Shown: positions 16,610 through 26,168 of the stretch, one piece after another
Layout of the letters: every line of letters starts with the position of its first letter
Position numbering within the stretch: the first letter of the stretch is position 1
Assembly (NCBI GenBank): GCA_947498355.1
Contig: CANMKA010000031.1
Location: forward strand, 1 to 47,186
Length of the DNA stretch: 47,186 nucleotides
Source: an uncultured Paraglaciecola sp.
Lineage (GTDB): Bacteria > Pseudomonadota > Gammaproteobacteria > Enterobacterales > Alteromonadaceae
Direction of reading: 5' to 3'
Notes under the pieces: generated by a model
Told to the model about the DNA's origin: nothing
Database searches by the model: none
The model's input: the letters and a program-made list of their open reading frames with translations, nothing else
Translations under genes and position numbers: made by a program

Positions 16610-17493
16610 TGAGCGCTCAATCTTTTCAAGTAGCAACTACTAAGCGTATTGACCAACTATTGGCGGATAAGATAGATGCGCTGCCATCCCATGCGCCGCG
16701 CCTAAAACAGGCCATGAAGTATTCCCTTATGGTAGGCGGTAAGAGAATGCGTCCATTTTTGGTATATGCCACAGGCCAAATGCTTGGCGTATCGCAGCAA
16801 GCGTTAGATGCTCCAGCCATTGCCATTGAAGCCATTCACACCTATTCGCTGATCCATGATGATTTACCAGCCATGGACGACGACGATTTACGCCGTGGGC
16901 ACCCAACCAATCACATTGAATTTGATGAAGCTACGGCGATTTTGGCTGGCGATGCGTTGCAAACTTTTGCATTTGAAATACTCTGCGAAGATACTAATCA
17001 GTCGCCTTCTGCACACCTAGAGTTAGTCAAGATTGTGAGCCGCGCCTCAGGCTATTTGGGCATGTGTGGCGGACAAGCCATGGATATAGCAGCCACTGAC
17101 CATAAAATATCCCAACATGAGTTGCAAAATCTACACAGTAAAAAAACTGGCGCCTTGCTTACCGCTTGTGTCGAAATGGCGATAGCCTTAGCCACAAACG
17201 TATCCTCTCAAGATAAACAACACTTGATGACCTATGCACAAACAGTGGGCCTAGCCTTTCAAGTCCAAGATGACATACTAGATGTAGTGGGTGATTCTGC
17301 AACCTTAGGTAAGCCCCAAGGCTCTGATCAAGAATTGAATAAAAGCACGTATCCGTCTTTGTTGGGTTTAGAGCCAGCCAAGGCCTATCTCGAAGAACTT
17401 CATCAACAATCGCTTCAAGCTTTAGCCGCTTTGCCTTACAATACCGAGGTTTTGAAATCTTTTACCGAGCTTGTTATTCGTCGTACCCATTAA
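16609..17493 (+). CDS. ispA: Farnesyl diphosphate synthase (short-chain prenyl transferase)
   Basis: 294 aa, GTG start overlapping the xseB stop. Condenses IPP with DMAPP and GPP to make FPP for quinones and undecaprenyl phosphate. First Asp-rich motif [14 protein letters not shown], second DDILD, plus GGKRMRP near the N-terminus and the GQAMD loop. The residues before the first Asp motif (IHTYSLIH) are those of FPP synthases. Followed by dxs, so precursor supply and elongation are cotranscribed. Confidence 0.96.
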   Translation: MSAQSFQVATTKRIDQLLADKIDALPSHAPRLKQAMKYSLMVGGKRMRPFLVYATGQMLGVSQQALDAPAIAIEAIHTYSLIHDDLPAMDDDDLRRGHPTNHIEFDEATAILAGDALQTFAFEILCEDTNQSPSAHLELVKIVSRASGYLGMCGGQAMDIAATDHKISQHELQNLHSKKTGALLTACVEMAIALATNVSSQDKQHLMTYAQTVGLAFQVQDDILDVVGDSATLGKPQGSDQELNKSTYPSLLGLEPAKAYLEELHQQSLQALAALPYNTEVLKSFTELVIRRTH

Positions 17494-17542
17494 CCTGGTC
17501 CAAAAACGAAATAACAGCAGACAATTAGTTGATACCCATTTA

Positions 17543-19405
17543 ATGACCCTAGACATCGCTCACTATCCAACGCTTGCTTTAGCCGACACGCCAGAACAGC
17601 TCAAGAAATTACCCAAAGAGAAGTTACAACAATTGGCGGCTGAGTTGCGCCAATATTTACTGACAAGCGTGAGTCAAAGCAGTGGGCATTTTGCTTCTGG
17701 GTTGGGCACAGTAGAGCTTACAGTTGCCCTACACTATGTTTATAACACACCTTTCGACCGTTTATTATGGGATGTAGGCCACCAAGCTTACCCTCACAAA
17801 ATATTAACTGGCCGACGAGAAAAGATGCCAACCATACGCAAAAAAAATGGCTTGCATCCTTTCCCTTGGCCGGGCGAAAGTGAGTACGACACCTTCGCCG
17901 TAGGTCACTCGTCAACATCCATAAGCGCAGCACTGGGTATGGCCGTTGCTGCCGACAAAGAAGGCTTAGGCCGCAAAACGGTTGCAGTGATTGGTGATGG
18001 GGCAATTACCGCCGGAATGGCTTTTGAAGCCCTAAACCACGGCGGCGATATAGGTAAAGATCTACTCGTTGTACTTAACGATAACGACATGTCTATCTCT
18101 GAAAACGTCGGCGCTTTAAATAGTCATCTTGCCCGTTTGCTAACGGGCAATGTCTTTACCTCGATCCGCGATCGCAGTAAAAAACTCTTGAGCAATGTAC
18201 CGCCAATCAAAGAATTTGCGAGCCGTGCAGAAGAGCATATCAAAGGCATGGTAGTGCCGGGCACTATATTCGAAGAGTTAGGTTTTAGCTATATTGGGCC
18301 AATCGATGGCCATGATGTAAATGGCGTAGTCGATACCCTAGCTAACATGCGCAACATCAAAGGGCCTCAGATATTGCATGTGGTCACCCAAAAAGGCAAA
18401 GGGTTTGAATTAGCCGAACAAGATCCTATTAAGTTTCATGCTGTACCTAAATTTGATCCCACCGCACAAGACTTACCCAAAGCACCGCCTAGTGATCCTA
18501 CCTTTTCCGCTGTTTTTGGTGACTGGCTCTGCGACATGGCCGCTAAGGATAAAAATTTGATGGCTGTGACGCCAGCAATGCGTGAAGGTTCAGGTATGGT
18601 GCGTTTTTCTCAGACCTATCCAGAGCAGTATTTTGATGTAGCCATTGCCGAGCAACATGCAGTAACCTTTGCTGCGGGCTTAGCAAAAGAAGGGTTAAAT
18701 GCAGTTGTTGCTATTTATTCAACATTTTTACAGCGCGCCTACGACCAGTTAATCCACGATGTGGCCCTACAAGACTTACCCGTATTGTTCGCTATTGACC
18801 GAGCAGGGTTAGTTGGAGCCGACGGCCCTACCCATCAAGGTGCCTTTGATATTCCATTTTTACGTTGTATTCCTAATATGGTGATTATGGCGCCATCTGA
18901 TGAAAACGAATGTCGACAAATGCTATACACAGGCCATAAACTAAACAAACCTGCAGCAGTTCGCTATCCTCGGGGTAGTGCCACTGGAGTGACGCCGCAA
19001 GATACCATGACTTGTATGGATATAGGCAAAAGCCGCGTCATTCAAACAGGTAAAAAAATCGCTATTCTAAACTTTGGTATTTTACTGCCTTTCGCCGAAC
19101 AAGCTGCGCAAGTGCTTGGCGCATCCGTGATTGATATGCGCTTTGTTAAGCCCCTAGATACTGAAATAATCGATACCCTAGCCTCAGATCATGAACTCTT
19201 TGTGAGTATTGAGGATGGTGCGATCCTAGGAGGAGCAGGTAGCGCAGTCGCTGAATATCTGATGTCTTCTAAACATAATACTAAGTTAATCCAACTCGGC
19301 CTTCCCGATGAGTTCATTATGCAAGGTACTCAACAGGAGATGTACACCGAGCTTGGGCTAGATAGCCAAGGCATAATCAATAGAGTTAACGCCTTTTACG
19401 CCTAA
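17543..19405 (+). CDS. dxs: 1-deoxy-D-xylulose-5-phosphate synthase
   Basis: 620 aa from ATG 17543, the same length as the E. coli enzyme; starting at 17471 would overlap ispA and add 24 residues. It makes DXP from pyruvate and glyceraldehyde-3-phosphate using thiamine diphosphate, the first step of the MEP pathway. ThDP/Mg motif [18 protein letters not shown] through [12 protein letters not shown]; transketolase pyrimidine domain with [17 protein letters not shown]; phosphate site [15 protein letters not shown]. Last gene of xseB-ispA-dxs. Confidence 0.97.
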   Translation: MTLDIAHYPTLALADTPEQLKKLPKEKLQQLAAELRQYLLTSVSQSSGHFASGLGTVELTVALHYVYNTPFDRLLWDVGHQAYPHKILTGRREKMPTIRKKNGLHPFPWPGESEYDTFAVGHSSTSISAALGMAVAADKEGLGRKTVAVIGDGAITAGMAFEALNHGGDIGKDLLVVLNDNDMSISENVGALNSHLARLLTGNVFTSIRDRSKKLLSNVPPIKEFASRAEEHIKGMVVPGTIFEELGFSYIGPIDGHDVNGVVDTLANMRNIKGPQILHVVTQKGKGFELAEQDPIKFHAVPKFDPTAQDLPKAPPSDPTFSAVFGDWLCDMAAKDKNLMAVTPAMREGSGMVRFSQTYPEQYFDVAIAEQHAVTFAAGLAKEGLNAVVAIYSTFLQRAYDQLIHDVALQDLPVLFAIDRAGLVGADGPTHQGAFDIPFLRCIPNMVIMAPSDENECRQMLYTGHKLNKPAAVRYPRGSATGVTPQDTMTCMDIGKSRVIQTGKKIAILNFGILLPFAEQAAQVLGASVIDMRFVKPLDTEIIDTLASDHELFVSIEDGAILGGAGSAVAEYLMSSKHNTKLIQLGLPDEFIMQGTQQEMYTELGLDSQGIINRVNAFYA

Positions 19406-19505
19406 GTTTAGTTTCACGTTAACGTCATAAAGGTGCGAGGGAACGGCCCCTGCGCTACTTTAGCTCTTTAAGATAGGCATGTCTGGAGTTAGATTGATTG
19501 CTTAT

Positions 19506-19519
19506 TCAGTATACACTGA
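19506..19519. promoter_or_regulatory. Short inverted repeat in the diguanylate cyclase promoter region
   Basis: TCAGT-ATAC-ACTGA, perfect 5-bp arms, 52 bp before the start codon. It does not match the LexA consensus (CTGT-N8-ACAG). It may be an operator or chance. Confidence 0.25.
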
Positions 19520-19570
19520 TTGAATGAACCTTAGCCTAGTTAGAGTAGACAAGACAAGACAAAAAATAAA

Positions 19571-20623
19571 ATGAAGATAGAAGATCCTAGACCAAAGTTA
19601 ATTCAAGCCACTGCGCTTATTTTGACGTTAACTTCTTTAGTCCCGACTATAGTCGTGCCTATTTTTGTCAATCAAAGCTACTATTTTACGCTAGCGGGCG
19701 CAGCAAATACCTGTATGTTCGCTATCCTGTACCTCATAATAGCCAACAACAAGCCCCAATATTGGCATAGATATCTAGTGATAAGTATGGGGTATTTAAG
19801 CATAGTCCCTCTCATTATTGTATCTGGAGGTATCAACAGCCAGTTCACGTCACTATTAACAGTATCACCTGTTATGGTCGCACTGTTATCTAATAATAGA
19901 GACTCAAAAATAGTGACGGTATTAACTGTATTATTTATATTATCTTTACTTTTTTACCACGATAACTTAATTAGTTTGTCCAACGAAACTATCTCAATAG
20001 ACAGAACTCGATCTAGAGCTACTTGGCTTATTCTTGGCTGTTTGTTGGGGGCAGGATTTGCGCAAGTATTCAATCAAACGAATCAAAAACTAAGAGCTGC
20101 GCTTACTAAAAGAGCGTATCAAGATGAGCTGACAGGCCTGCCTAATCGTCGTAATATCATGGAAATACTCCAACAAAAGCTGAGCAACTACCAAGCAAAT
20201 GGCCCTATCGCAATCTTAATGATTGATGTCGATCACTTTAAAAAGCTTAACGACAGTTACGGCCACCTCTTTGGAGACGAATGTTTACAAGCTGTTAGCC
20301 GAAGCATAAGTGAATCAATTCAAACTAACAGAGATGTAGTTGGTCGTTACGGCGGTGAAGAATTTTTAGCTATTTTATCTTATGTCACGCCAGATGAAGC
20401 AGTGAACCTTGCACAAAATATTCGAAGAAACATCGCGGGTTTAAAGCTTCAAACACATGATAAACAACCAGTGCGAATTACCGTCACAATAGGCTGGGAT
20501 TATGTTGAGTTAACCGAAAACCTTGCCGTGTCATCTATACTTAATCCAGCCGATAAAGCACTATACGTTGGCAAACAACAAGGGCGTAATCAGGTCGTAG
20601 CCGCGACTGCCACACACATTTAA
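19571..20623 (+). CDS. Membrane-bound GGDEF diguanylate cyclase
   Basis: 350 aa. Residues about 10-170 hold six or so hydrophobic spans (no periplasmic sensor fold recognised); residues about 185-345 are the GGDEF domain, starting DELTGLPNRRNIME. The signature is GGEEF (RYGGEEFLAIL), an active variant; DVDHFKKLNDSYGH provides Mg and GTP contacts. The RxxD product-inhibition site is not kept: the position holds TNRD. It should make c-di-GMP at the inner membrane and may feed the double-PilZ protein encoded at 44190. Monocistronic. Confidence 0.93.
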   Translation: MKIEDPRPKLIQATALILTLTSLVPTIVVPIFVNQSYYFTLAGAANTCMFAILYLIIANNKPQYWHRYLVISMGYLSIVPLIIVSGGINSQFTSLLTVSPVMVALLSNNRDSKIVTVLTVLFILSLLFYHDNLISLSNETISIDRTRSRATWLILGCLLGAGFAQVFNQTNQKLRAALTKRAYQDELTGLPNRRNIMEILQQKLSNYQANGPIAILMIDVDHFKKLNDSYGHLFGDECLQAVSRSISESIQTNRDVVGRYGGEEFLAILSYVTPDEAVNLAQNIRRNIAGLKLQTHDKQPVRITVTIGWDYVELTENLAVSSILNPADKALYVGKQQGRNQVVAATATHI

Positions 20624-20959
20624 TACTCTCTCTTCTTTTAGTGGCGTTACTTGGGGGTTGGTCCCTAAAGCACCAACAAAACAAATCTATGGCAGCCTTG
20701 AAAATAGGCAACCGGCTCCCAAGAGCCCAACTTATTATCTTGAATTCAGATTAGACAGAGCCCCACCTGCCATGAAACCTTTAGTACCCAGTTTTCACCC
20801 TGCAAAAAAACGCTTGTTATTGAGCATATTTACGATTAGTCTATTTTGAGTCGTAAAATATAGTACCTATTGAAGGGCTAATAAGGGCAAAGTTAAGTGG
20901 CCCTTACTTAGTAACAAATAAACTAGCACGAGAACACGCTTTAAAATGAATTCAATCAA

Positions 20960-21090
20960 TCTACATCTAACAGCAAAACCAGTCTGCCGACTAGTGCCTA
21001 TTATGCGCTGGCATAGGGCTGCTGTAGCTTGATGTAGATAACCATTGTTTACTCAAAAGCCGCAGCATTTAGTCTGCGGCTTTTATCTTT
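20960..21090 (+). ncRNA. Candidate structured RNA (sRNA or leader) upstream of eamA-type gene
   Basis: An outer stem TCTACATC (20960-20967) / GATGTAGA (21031-21038) continues inward with ACAGC/GCTGT (20970-20974 / 21021-21025). It encloses hairpin AGTC-TGCC-GACT (20981-20992) and a second stem-loop with CCTAT/ATAGG arms (20997-21017). An intrinsic terminator follows 16 nt later. A TAAAAT -10-like box lies at 20942-20947. Stems plus terminator fit a short non-coding RNA, or a leader that attenuates the transporter gene 100 bp downstream. It matches no riboswitch class I know. Confidence 0.45.
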
Positions 21091-21092
21091 TT
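21055..21092 (+). terminator. Intrinsic terminator downstream of the structured RNA
   Basis: 11-bp stem AAAAGCCGCAG / CTGCGGCTTTT with an 8-nt loop, followed by ATCTTTTT. No coding gene ends close upstream on the plus strand, so it probably ends a non-coding transcript. Confidence 0.8.
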
Positions 21093-21190
21093 ACTCCTCA
21101 AAAACTGATAAATACGTGGCTAAATACTCCGACTTTTAACGTTGAATAAGGCTAACCCCAATATTCTCATTACTAAAAAGGAGTCGTATC

Positions 21191-22090
21191 ATGAAAATTG
21201 CCATCGCTTACCTCACTGTTGTGTTGGTTTGGTCTACCACCCCTCTTGGACTAGCATGGAGCAGCGCAACTGTGCATCCAAGCATGGCGGGGTTATTGCG
21301 TATGGTCATTGCTTTGGTACTCGGCTTAGCCTTACTTCGAATATGGCGCGTACCTCTGCCCCTAAATAAACAGGCATTTAAACTTTACAGCGCGTCTTGT
21401 GTCGGGATATTTGGTGGCATGTTCTGCTCGTATTTAGCAACTGCCTACATCACAACTGGTATGATTTCTTTGGCATTTGGCATGTCTCCGATTATCACGG
21501 GGTTGTTGGCCTATAAACTGCTTGATGAGCCAAAATTAGGCTTAACAAAAATATTGGCTATTTGCGTCTCTTTGAGCGGCTTGCTTATCGTCTTTTCAGA
21601 CTCAGTAAACCTTGGCGTTGACGCGTGGAAAGGTATGCTATTAATTGCCCTAGCAGTATGCAGCTTTAGTTACAGTGCGGTTTTGATCAAAACAATCAAA
21701 ATAGACATTCATCCGGGCGCAACTATGGTCGGCTCAATGCTGGTTGCCGTGCCATTATACTTTTTAGCTTGGTTAGTGATGGATCGCAGTTTGCCTATAG
21801 AAACCTGGAGTGCTCAATCTATACTATCCATAATATACCTAGGCATATTTGGCTCATTGGTTGGCTTTATTTGCTACTTTTACGTTTTGCAAAAACTAAC
21901 CGCGAATAGCGTAGCCCTGATTACTATGATGACACCCGTTTTGGCGATATTGCTGGGTAGAACGTTAAATGACGAAGCCCTCACAACTAATATTATTGTA
22001 GGGGCAAGTACCATCATTTTAGGTTTGGCTTTGTACCAACGAAAATCCGCTAAACCTAAGTCTTTAGGGTATAACCTAAATTCTGAGTAA
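21191..22090 (+). CDS. EamA/DMT-superfamily transporter
   Basis: 299 aa with ten hydrophobic spans in two EamA halves (about 1-135 and 145-290), starting MKIAIAYLTVVLVWSTTPLG. The WSTTPLG start and the short Arg/Lys loops are typical of drug/metabolite exporters. Perfect AAGGAG ribosome site 7 nt before ATG. The substrate cannot be predicted. Preceded by a structured, terminated leader-like RNA and followed by a strong terminator, so it is a single-gene unit. Confidence 0.9.
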   Translation: MKIAIAYLTVVLVWSTTPLGLAWSSATVHPSMAGLLRMVIALVLGLALLRIWRVPLPLNKQAFKLYSASCVGIFGGMFCSYLATAYITTGMISLAFGMSPIITGLLAYKLLDEPKLGLTKILAICVSLSGLLIVFSDSVNLGVDAWKGMLLIALAVCSFSYSAVLIKTIKIDIHPGATMVGSMLVAVPLYFLAWLVMDRSLPIETWSAQSILSIIYLGIFGSLVGFICYFYVLQKLTANSVALITMMTPVLAILLGRTLNDEALTTNIIVGASTIILGLALYQRKSAKPKSLGYNLNSE

Positions 22091-22120
22091 CGTCTTCTTC
22101 ATAGCTCAGGTTTACCAATA

Positions 22121-22160
22121 AGCAGGGCACGGATCACCAGATCTGTGCCCTGCTCTTTTT
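22121..22160 (+). terminator. Intrinsic terminator of the EamA gene
   Basis: 10-bp stem AGCAGGGCAC / GTGCCCTGCT (22121-22130 / 22145-22154), loop of 14 nt with its own GATC pairing, then CTTTTT. Confidence 0.9.
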
Positions 22161-22229
22161 CGAATATAGCGATTTAATCTGGATTTAGGTTAAACGCTCT
22201 AGTTCAAAACCTACTGATACTGATTGTTG

Positions 22230-22850
22230 CTAGCCTTTAAAGTTTTTTGCAACAAGATACACTTCTCGAGAGCGTGGCCTTGATGCGGCAGGCTTGCGAA
22301 TCAGCACTTTATTGAACGCACTGCGCACCTCTTTAACATACTCTTCGTAACCCACACCTTGGAACACTTTCGCACAAAAATGTCCACCTGGTTTAAGTAC
22401 ATTTTTCGCCATGTCCAAAGCCAACTCAACCAAGTACATAGAAGAATACTGATCTGTGGTATTCACGCCGCTCATATTGGGCGCCATATCTGACACAACT
22501 AAGTCAACGTGATCATTGCCTAATACTTCTAAGATCTGGTTATACACTGACTCTTCAGTAAAATCCCCTTGAATAAAATCCACGTCATTAATCGGTGTCA
22601 TCGGCAATATATCAGAGGCAATCACTCGACCCGTATCCCCAACCAAAGGAGCCACTACTTGCGACCATCCACCGGGCGCAGAGCCTAAGTCCATCACAAT
22701 ACTGCCAGTCGTAAACAGTTTGTCTTTTTCGTTAATTTCTAGCAGTTTGTAACTCGCGCGAGAACGATAACCATCAGCCTGAGCTTTTTTAACATATGGA
22801 TCGTTTACGTGCTCGTCGAGCCATTTTTTGCTGGTTTTTGATCGGGCCAT
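22230..22850 (-). CDS. rlmE: 23S rRNA (uridine-2'-O)-methyltransferase RlmE (FtsJ/RrmJ)
   Basis: 206 aa. Methylates U2552 of 23S rRNA in the 50S subunit using S-adenosylmethionine. Motifs: [11 protein letters not shown] with the first catalytic Lys, SAM loop [20 protein letters not shown] with the catalytic Asp, KVFQG with the second Lys, and SREVYLVA with the final Glu. The usual ftsH does not follow; the gene faces the EamA terminator instead. Divergent from the SPOUT methyltransferase gene. Confidence 0.97.
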   Translation of the reverse strand: MARSKTSKKWLDEHVNDPYVKKAQADGYRSRASYKLLEINEKDKLFTTGSIVMDLGSAPGGWSQVVAPLVGDTGRVIASDILPMTPINDVDFIQGDFTEESVYNQILEVLGNDHVDLVVSDMAPNMSGVNTTDQYSSMYLVELALDMAKNVLKPGGHFCAKVFQGVGYEEYVKEVRSAFNKVLIRKPAASRPRSREVYLVAKNFKG

Positions 22851-23002
22851 AATCTGTTGTCTAGGTCAGTATTGAAACGGCGCTTATTGTATGGTGAAGC
22901 AGCTAATTTGCCAATGATATTCACACCGCGAAATGAGCATTGCACGCAATTAACAGGTACAATAACCGTCACTATCTCGAGCTTACTCATTCAATACATG
23001 CC

Positions 23003-23761
23003 ATGAAAATCAGCGACGTTAAAAAGCTACACTCAAAAAAATACCGCACTCAATTTGGCCACTATTTAATTGAAGGAGAGCACTTAGTACTCGAACTAGC
23101 TAAAGCAGCTCAGCAACAAGCTAGCTTAGCAAACGCCACCTTGTATGTGACTGACAATTATCAGCAGTGGGCAGAAGCTCTCGGCTCAGGATTTTTAATT
23201 GTCACAGTCACCGAAAAGCAAATGGCGCAAATTAGCCAAACCGAAACACCCCAAGGTATTGCTGCATGTGTTCCCATACCTTCTGCGCAAAAAGCCAGAA
23301 ATGATAGACTCGCTGCCACAACGCCTAGTGAAAAGGCAATCTATTTACATCAGGTTCAAGATCCAGGTAACTTAGGCACCATTTTGCGCACTCTGGCTTG
23401 GTTTGGTAACTTCAGACTCTTACTCAGCGATAACAGTGTTGATCCCTACAACCCCAAAGTTGTCAGGGCCAGTATGGGTGCAATCTTCCATATTCCCCTT
23501 GAATTAGGGGTAGAGCTCTCCGACTTATCCGAGCGCTACACACGCTTTGCTTATTTAGACTTACAAGGGGATGTAATCAGCCACCCATCATTTGGCGATT
23601 ACCCATGTTACTTGTTTGGTAACGAGGCCCGAGGGGTGCCAAAAGACGCCTTATCAGGCTTTGACGCCAAGCCTTACACCATAGCCGGAGCAGGTAAAAT
23701 CGACTCCCTAAACCTCGCCAGTGCAGTAAATATATGTACCTATCAGTTATCGATTAAATAA
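23003..23761 (+). CDS. TrmH/SpoU-family RNA methyltransferase (SPOUT)
   Basis: 252 aa from ATG 23003 (MKISDVKKLHSKKYR); the upstream Met at 22940 adds unconserved residues. An N-terminal SpoU-sub-binding domain is followed by the SPOUT knot: motif 1 NLGTILRTLAWFG, motif 2 LFGNEARGV, motif 3 SLNLASAVNICTYQL. These bind SAM and the RNA ribose. The 2'-O-methyl target (23S rRNA or tRNA) is not certain; RlmB-like or TrmH-like paralogues differ mainly in the N-terminus. Divergent from rlmE with about 150 bp between starts. Confidence 0.9.
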   Translation: MKISDVKKLHSKKYRTQFGHYLIEGEHLVLELAKAAQQQASLANATLYVTDNYQQWAEALGSGFLIVTVTEKQMAQISQTETPQGIAACVPIPSAQKARNDRLAATTPSEKAIYLHQVQDPGNLGTILRTLAWFGNFRLLLSDNSVDPYNPKVVRASMGAIFHIPLELGVELSDLSERYTRFAYLDLQGDVISHPSFGDYPCYLFGNEARGVPKDALSGFDAKPYTIAGAGKIDSLNLASAVNICTYQLSIK

Positions 23762-23819
23762 CCATTTGGCGGCTAAAGCCTATTAGAATAGCCAAAGATT
23801 AGTCAGGGACTGCCTATCT

Positions 23820-25511
23820 TTATTCGTTTACTGCTTCGGCCGAGGCTAATGCTTCCGTTATTTGATAGTTCACCCCAGAAACTAACGCCTTAACCGCAGC
23901 ATTGACTATATTGCCATCTTGCGCAACGGCAAAAAATGCGTGGCTACTTTGGTCAATCAGCTCTAAATAACACACTGCTGAGCTATCGGCTCCTCTTTGC
24001 ATGGCATGTTCGTGGTAGTTAAGAATTCGTAGCGTCATCCCCGACCATTGATTAACTGCATTACATGCCGCATCTACCGGGCCGTTCCCTACTCCTTTGA
24101 TTGTTATAGGGTGTTGCCCGCCCCCCAATGTAAGCGTTACTCCATGTTGACCGTCTATCTGGGTATAAATCTCGCAGTTAATTAAACGGTAAGGCTCACC
24201 AAACTGTAAATAAGTTTGTTCGAACAAATCCACGATTTGTTGAGGTGTGGCCTCTCTACCTGTGCGGTCATTGTGGTTTTGTACTATCTGACTAAACGCC
24301 ACTTGTAATTTTCTAGGTAAATCGAATCCTGCGTGATTAGCTAATAAAAAACTTACGCCCCCCTTACCCGATTGACTATTAACTCTAACCACTGCGTCAT
24401 AACTTCGACCTACATCAGCAGGATCTAGGGGTAAGTAAGGCACTCTCCATGGGCCCTTATCAGATTGTTGCGCTAAGCCTTTTTTGATGGCATCTTGATG
24501 GGAGCCAGAAAAAGCCGTATACACCAACTCCCCCGCATACGGATGGCGAGGATGAACAGGCAGTTGATTACATTGCTCTACCAAACTGCGTATTTCGTCG
24601 ATCTTGCTAAAATTTAAATTAGGGTGAACGCCCTGAGTATATAAATTCATAGCGAGTGTGACTAAACACACATTGCCTGTCCGCTCACCGTTTCCAAATA
24701 AACAGCCCTCTACTCTGTCCGCTCCTGCCATAATAGCTAACTCAGCTGCGGCTACTGCTGTCCCTCTATCGTTATGAGGATGAACACTCAAGATAATGTG
24801 CTGTCGCTGTTTTAAATGCGTATGCATCCACTCAATTTGATCTGCGTAAACATTAGGCGTACTCATTTCTACGGTCGCAGGTAAATTGATAATTACTTTA
24901 TTGTCTCGACTTGGTTGCCAAGTACTCACGACTTGATCGCAGACCTCTTTAGCAAAGCGAAGCTCAGTACCAGAAAAGACCACTGGCGAATATTGAAAGG
25001 TCCAGTTAACTTCAGGTGCGCCTTGTATTAATTCTTTAACCCAGCGAGTACCTTGAACGGCAATCTGTTTAACCCCTGATTTATCCGTGTTATAAACGAT
25101 TTCTCTAAAATCTGGTGCCAAAGGATTATACATATGCAAGATAGCCTGCTTTGCGCCACGCAAGCTTTCAACGGTGCGCTGAATCAACTCGTATCTAGCC
25201 TGAACCAAGACTTCTATCGTCACATCATCGGGAATATGCCGCTCTTCTATCAACCGCCGAACGAAATCAAAGTCAGCCTTGGATGCAGCAGGAAAGCCAA
25301 CTTCGATCTGTTTAAAACCAATGGCCACCAATTGCTTAAAAAAGCGAAGCTTGGTTTCGACAGACATAGGGTTAATTAAGGCTTGGTTGCCATCACGTAA
25401 ATCTGTACTCATCCAAATGGGTGGCTGAGTAATTTGTTGGCTCGGCCATACGCGTTTGGGCAAAGCGACACCTTTAAAGGCTGAATATTTAGTTTTAGGG
25501 TGGGTAATCAT
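23820..25511 (-). CDS. leuA: 2-isopropylmalate synthase, LeuA type 2
   Basis: 563 aa. First committed step of leucine synthesis: condenses 2-oxoisovalerate with acetyl-CoA. The TIM barrel begins STDLRDGNQALINPM with metal ligand Asp; VHPHNDRGTAV carries the His ligands and GNGERTGNV the acyl-CoA site. The C-terminal regulatory domain (about 430-555) has YTQIDGQHGVTLTLGGGQHP. The extended type 2 form differs from the E. coli 523-aa enzyme. It is not in a leuABCD operon; a divergent Lrp-type gene 154 bp away may control it. Confidence 0.96.
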   Translation of the reverse strand: MITHPKTKYSAFKGVALPKRVWPSQQITQPPIWMSTDLRDGNQALINPMSVETKLRFFKQLVAIGFKQIEVGFPAASKADFDFVRRLIEERHIPDDVTIEVLVQARYELIQRTVESLRGAKQAILHMYNPLAPDFREIVYNTDKSGVKQIAVQGTRWVKELIQGAPEVNWTFQYSPVVFSGTELRFAKEVCDQVVSTWQPSRDNKVIINLPATVEMSTPNVYADQIEWMHTHLKQRQHIILSVHPHNDRGTAVAAAELAIMAGADRVEGCLFGNGERTGNVCLVTLAMNLYTQGVHPNLNFSKIDEIRSLVEQCNQLPVHPRHPYAGELVYTAFSGSHQDAIKKGLAQQSDKGPWRVPYLPLDPADVGRSYDAVVRVNSQSGKGGVSFLLANHAGFDLPRKLQVAFSQIVQNHNDRTGREATPQQIVDLFEQTYLQFGEPYRLINCEIYTQIDGQHGVTLTLGGGQHPITIKGVGNGPVDAACNAVNQWSGMTLRILNYHEHAMQRGADSSAVCYLELIDQSSHAFFAVAQDGNIVNAAVKALVSGVNYQITEALASAEAVNE

Positions 25512-25665
25512 AGCGCCCTCGTATTCCGTTTAATCAATGCCAAACAGTTTACGCCTCTTAGAACCAAATTAGATTGCGATTATCTTATAAAAACCCTTTA
25601 ACTAAGCAATAATATGCCAATATATTAAAAATACTTAATATAATTAACTGTTAAAAAAGAATATT

Positions 25666-26127
25666 ATGACATTGGATAAATACGACAAACGCATTTTAGA
25701 AACCTTGCAGCAGCAGGGTCGCATCTCGAATCAAGAGCTAGCCGAAACGATTAACTTATCGCCATCGCCTTGTCTGCGCAGAGTAAAACAACTAGAAGAA
25801 CAGGGCTTAATTGCTGGATATGCTGCCTTACTCGACGCTAAAAAACTAGGCTTGAGCCTAGTATCTTTTATGCAAGTTAGCATGGATAAGCACACACCCG
25901 AACGATTTGAATATTTTGAGCAACAAATCACCAAGTGTTCTGAAGTGCTTGAATGCCATTTAGTTACGGGCCAGTCAGCGGACTATTTGCTAAAAGTGAT
26001 CGTCAGGGATATGGAGCATTTTCAGCAATTTCTATTGACTAAATTGACTCCGATTGAGGGGGTTAGTGGTGTGCACTCGTCTTTTGTACTTAAATCTCCG
26101 GTTCACACCACAGCTTTACCTGTTTAG
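25666..26127 (+). CDS. Lrp/AsnC-family transcriptional regulator
   Basis: 153 aa. N-terminal helix-turn-helix DKYDKRILETLQQQGRISNQ, ELAETINLSPSPCLRRVKQL, then the RAM ligand-binding domain (about 65-145) with HLVTGQSADYLLKV. Such proteins sense amino acids and form octamers on DNA. It shares a short AT-rich intergenic region with leuA, so it may regulate leuA and itself. Its effector is not known; it is a paralogue of Lrp and not clearly Lrp itself. Confidence 0.93.
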   Translation: MTLDKYDKRILETLQQQGRISNQELAETINLSPSPCLRRVKQLEEQGLIAGYAALLDAKKLGLSLVSFMQVSMDKHTPERFEYFEQQITKCSEVLECHLVTGQSADYLLKVIVRDMEHFQQFLLTKLTPIEGVSGVHSSFVLKSPVHTTALPV

Positions 26128-26168
26128 CTACTTTGTCTTAACAGAGAGGCAAAGTAGCAGGACTTTAA

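Larger units (their letters stand above)
20624..21190. other. 567-bp intergenic region containing a structured RNA candidate
   Basis: Between the cyclase gene and the EamA gene. 20624-20900 shows nothing convincing; a TTG/GTG-started frame at 20658-20849 has no protein-like features. 20882-20905 has a 7-bp stem (TAAGGGC/GCCCTTA). 20960-21090 contains a compact multi-stem structure ending in a terminator, listed separately. Confidence 0.5.

Noticed and set aside
19506..19519. LexA box before the diguanylate cyclase
   Set aside because: TCAGT-N4-ACTGA does not fit CTGT-N8-ACAG; kept only as a weak inverted repeat.
20658..20849. 63-aa ORF after the diguanylate cyclase gene
   Set aside because: Non-ATG start, no Shine-Dalgarno, Pro-rich random-looking sequence.
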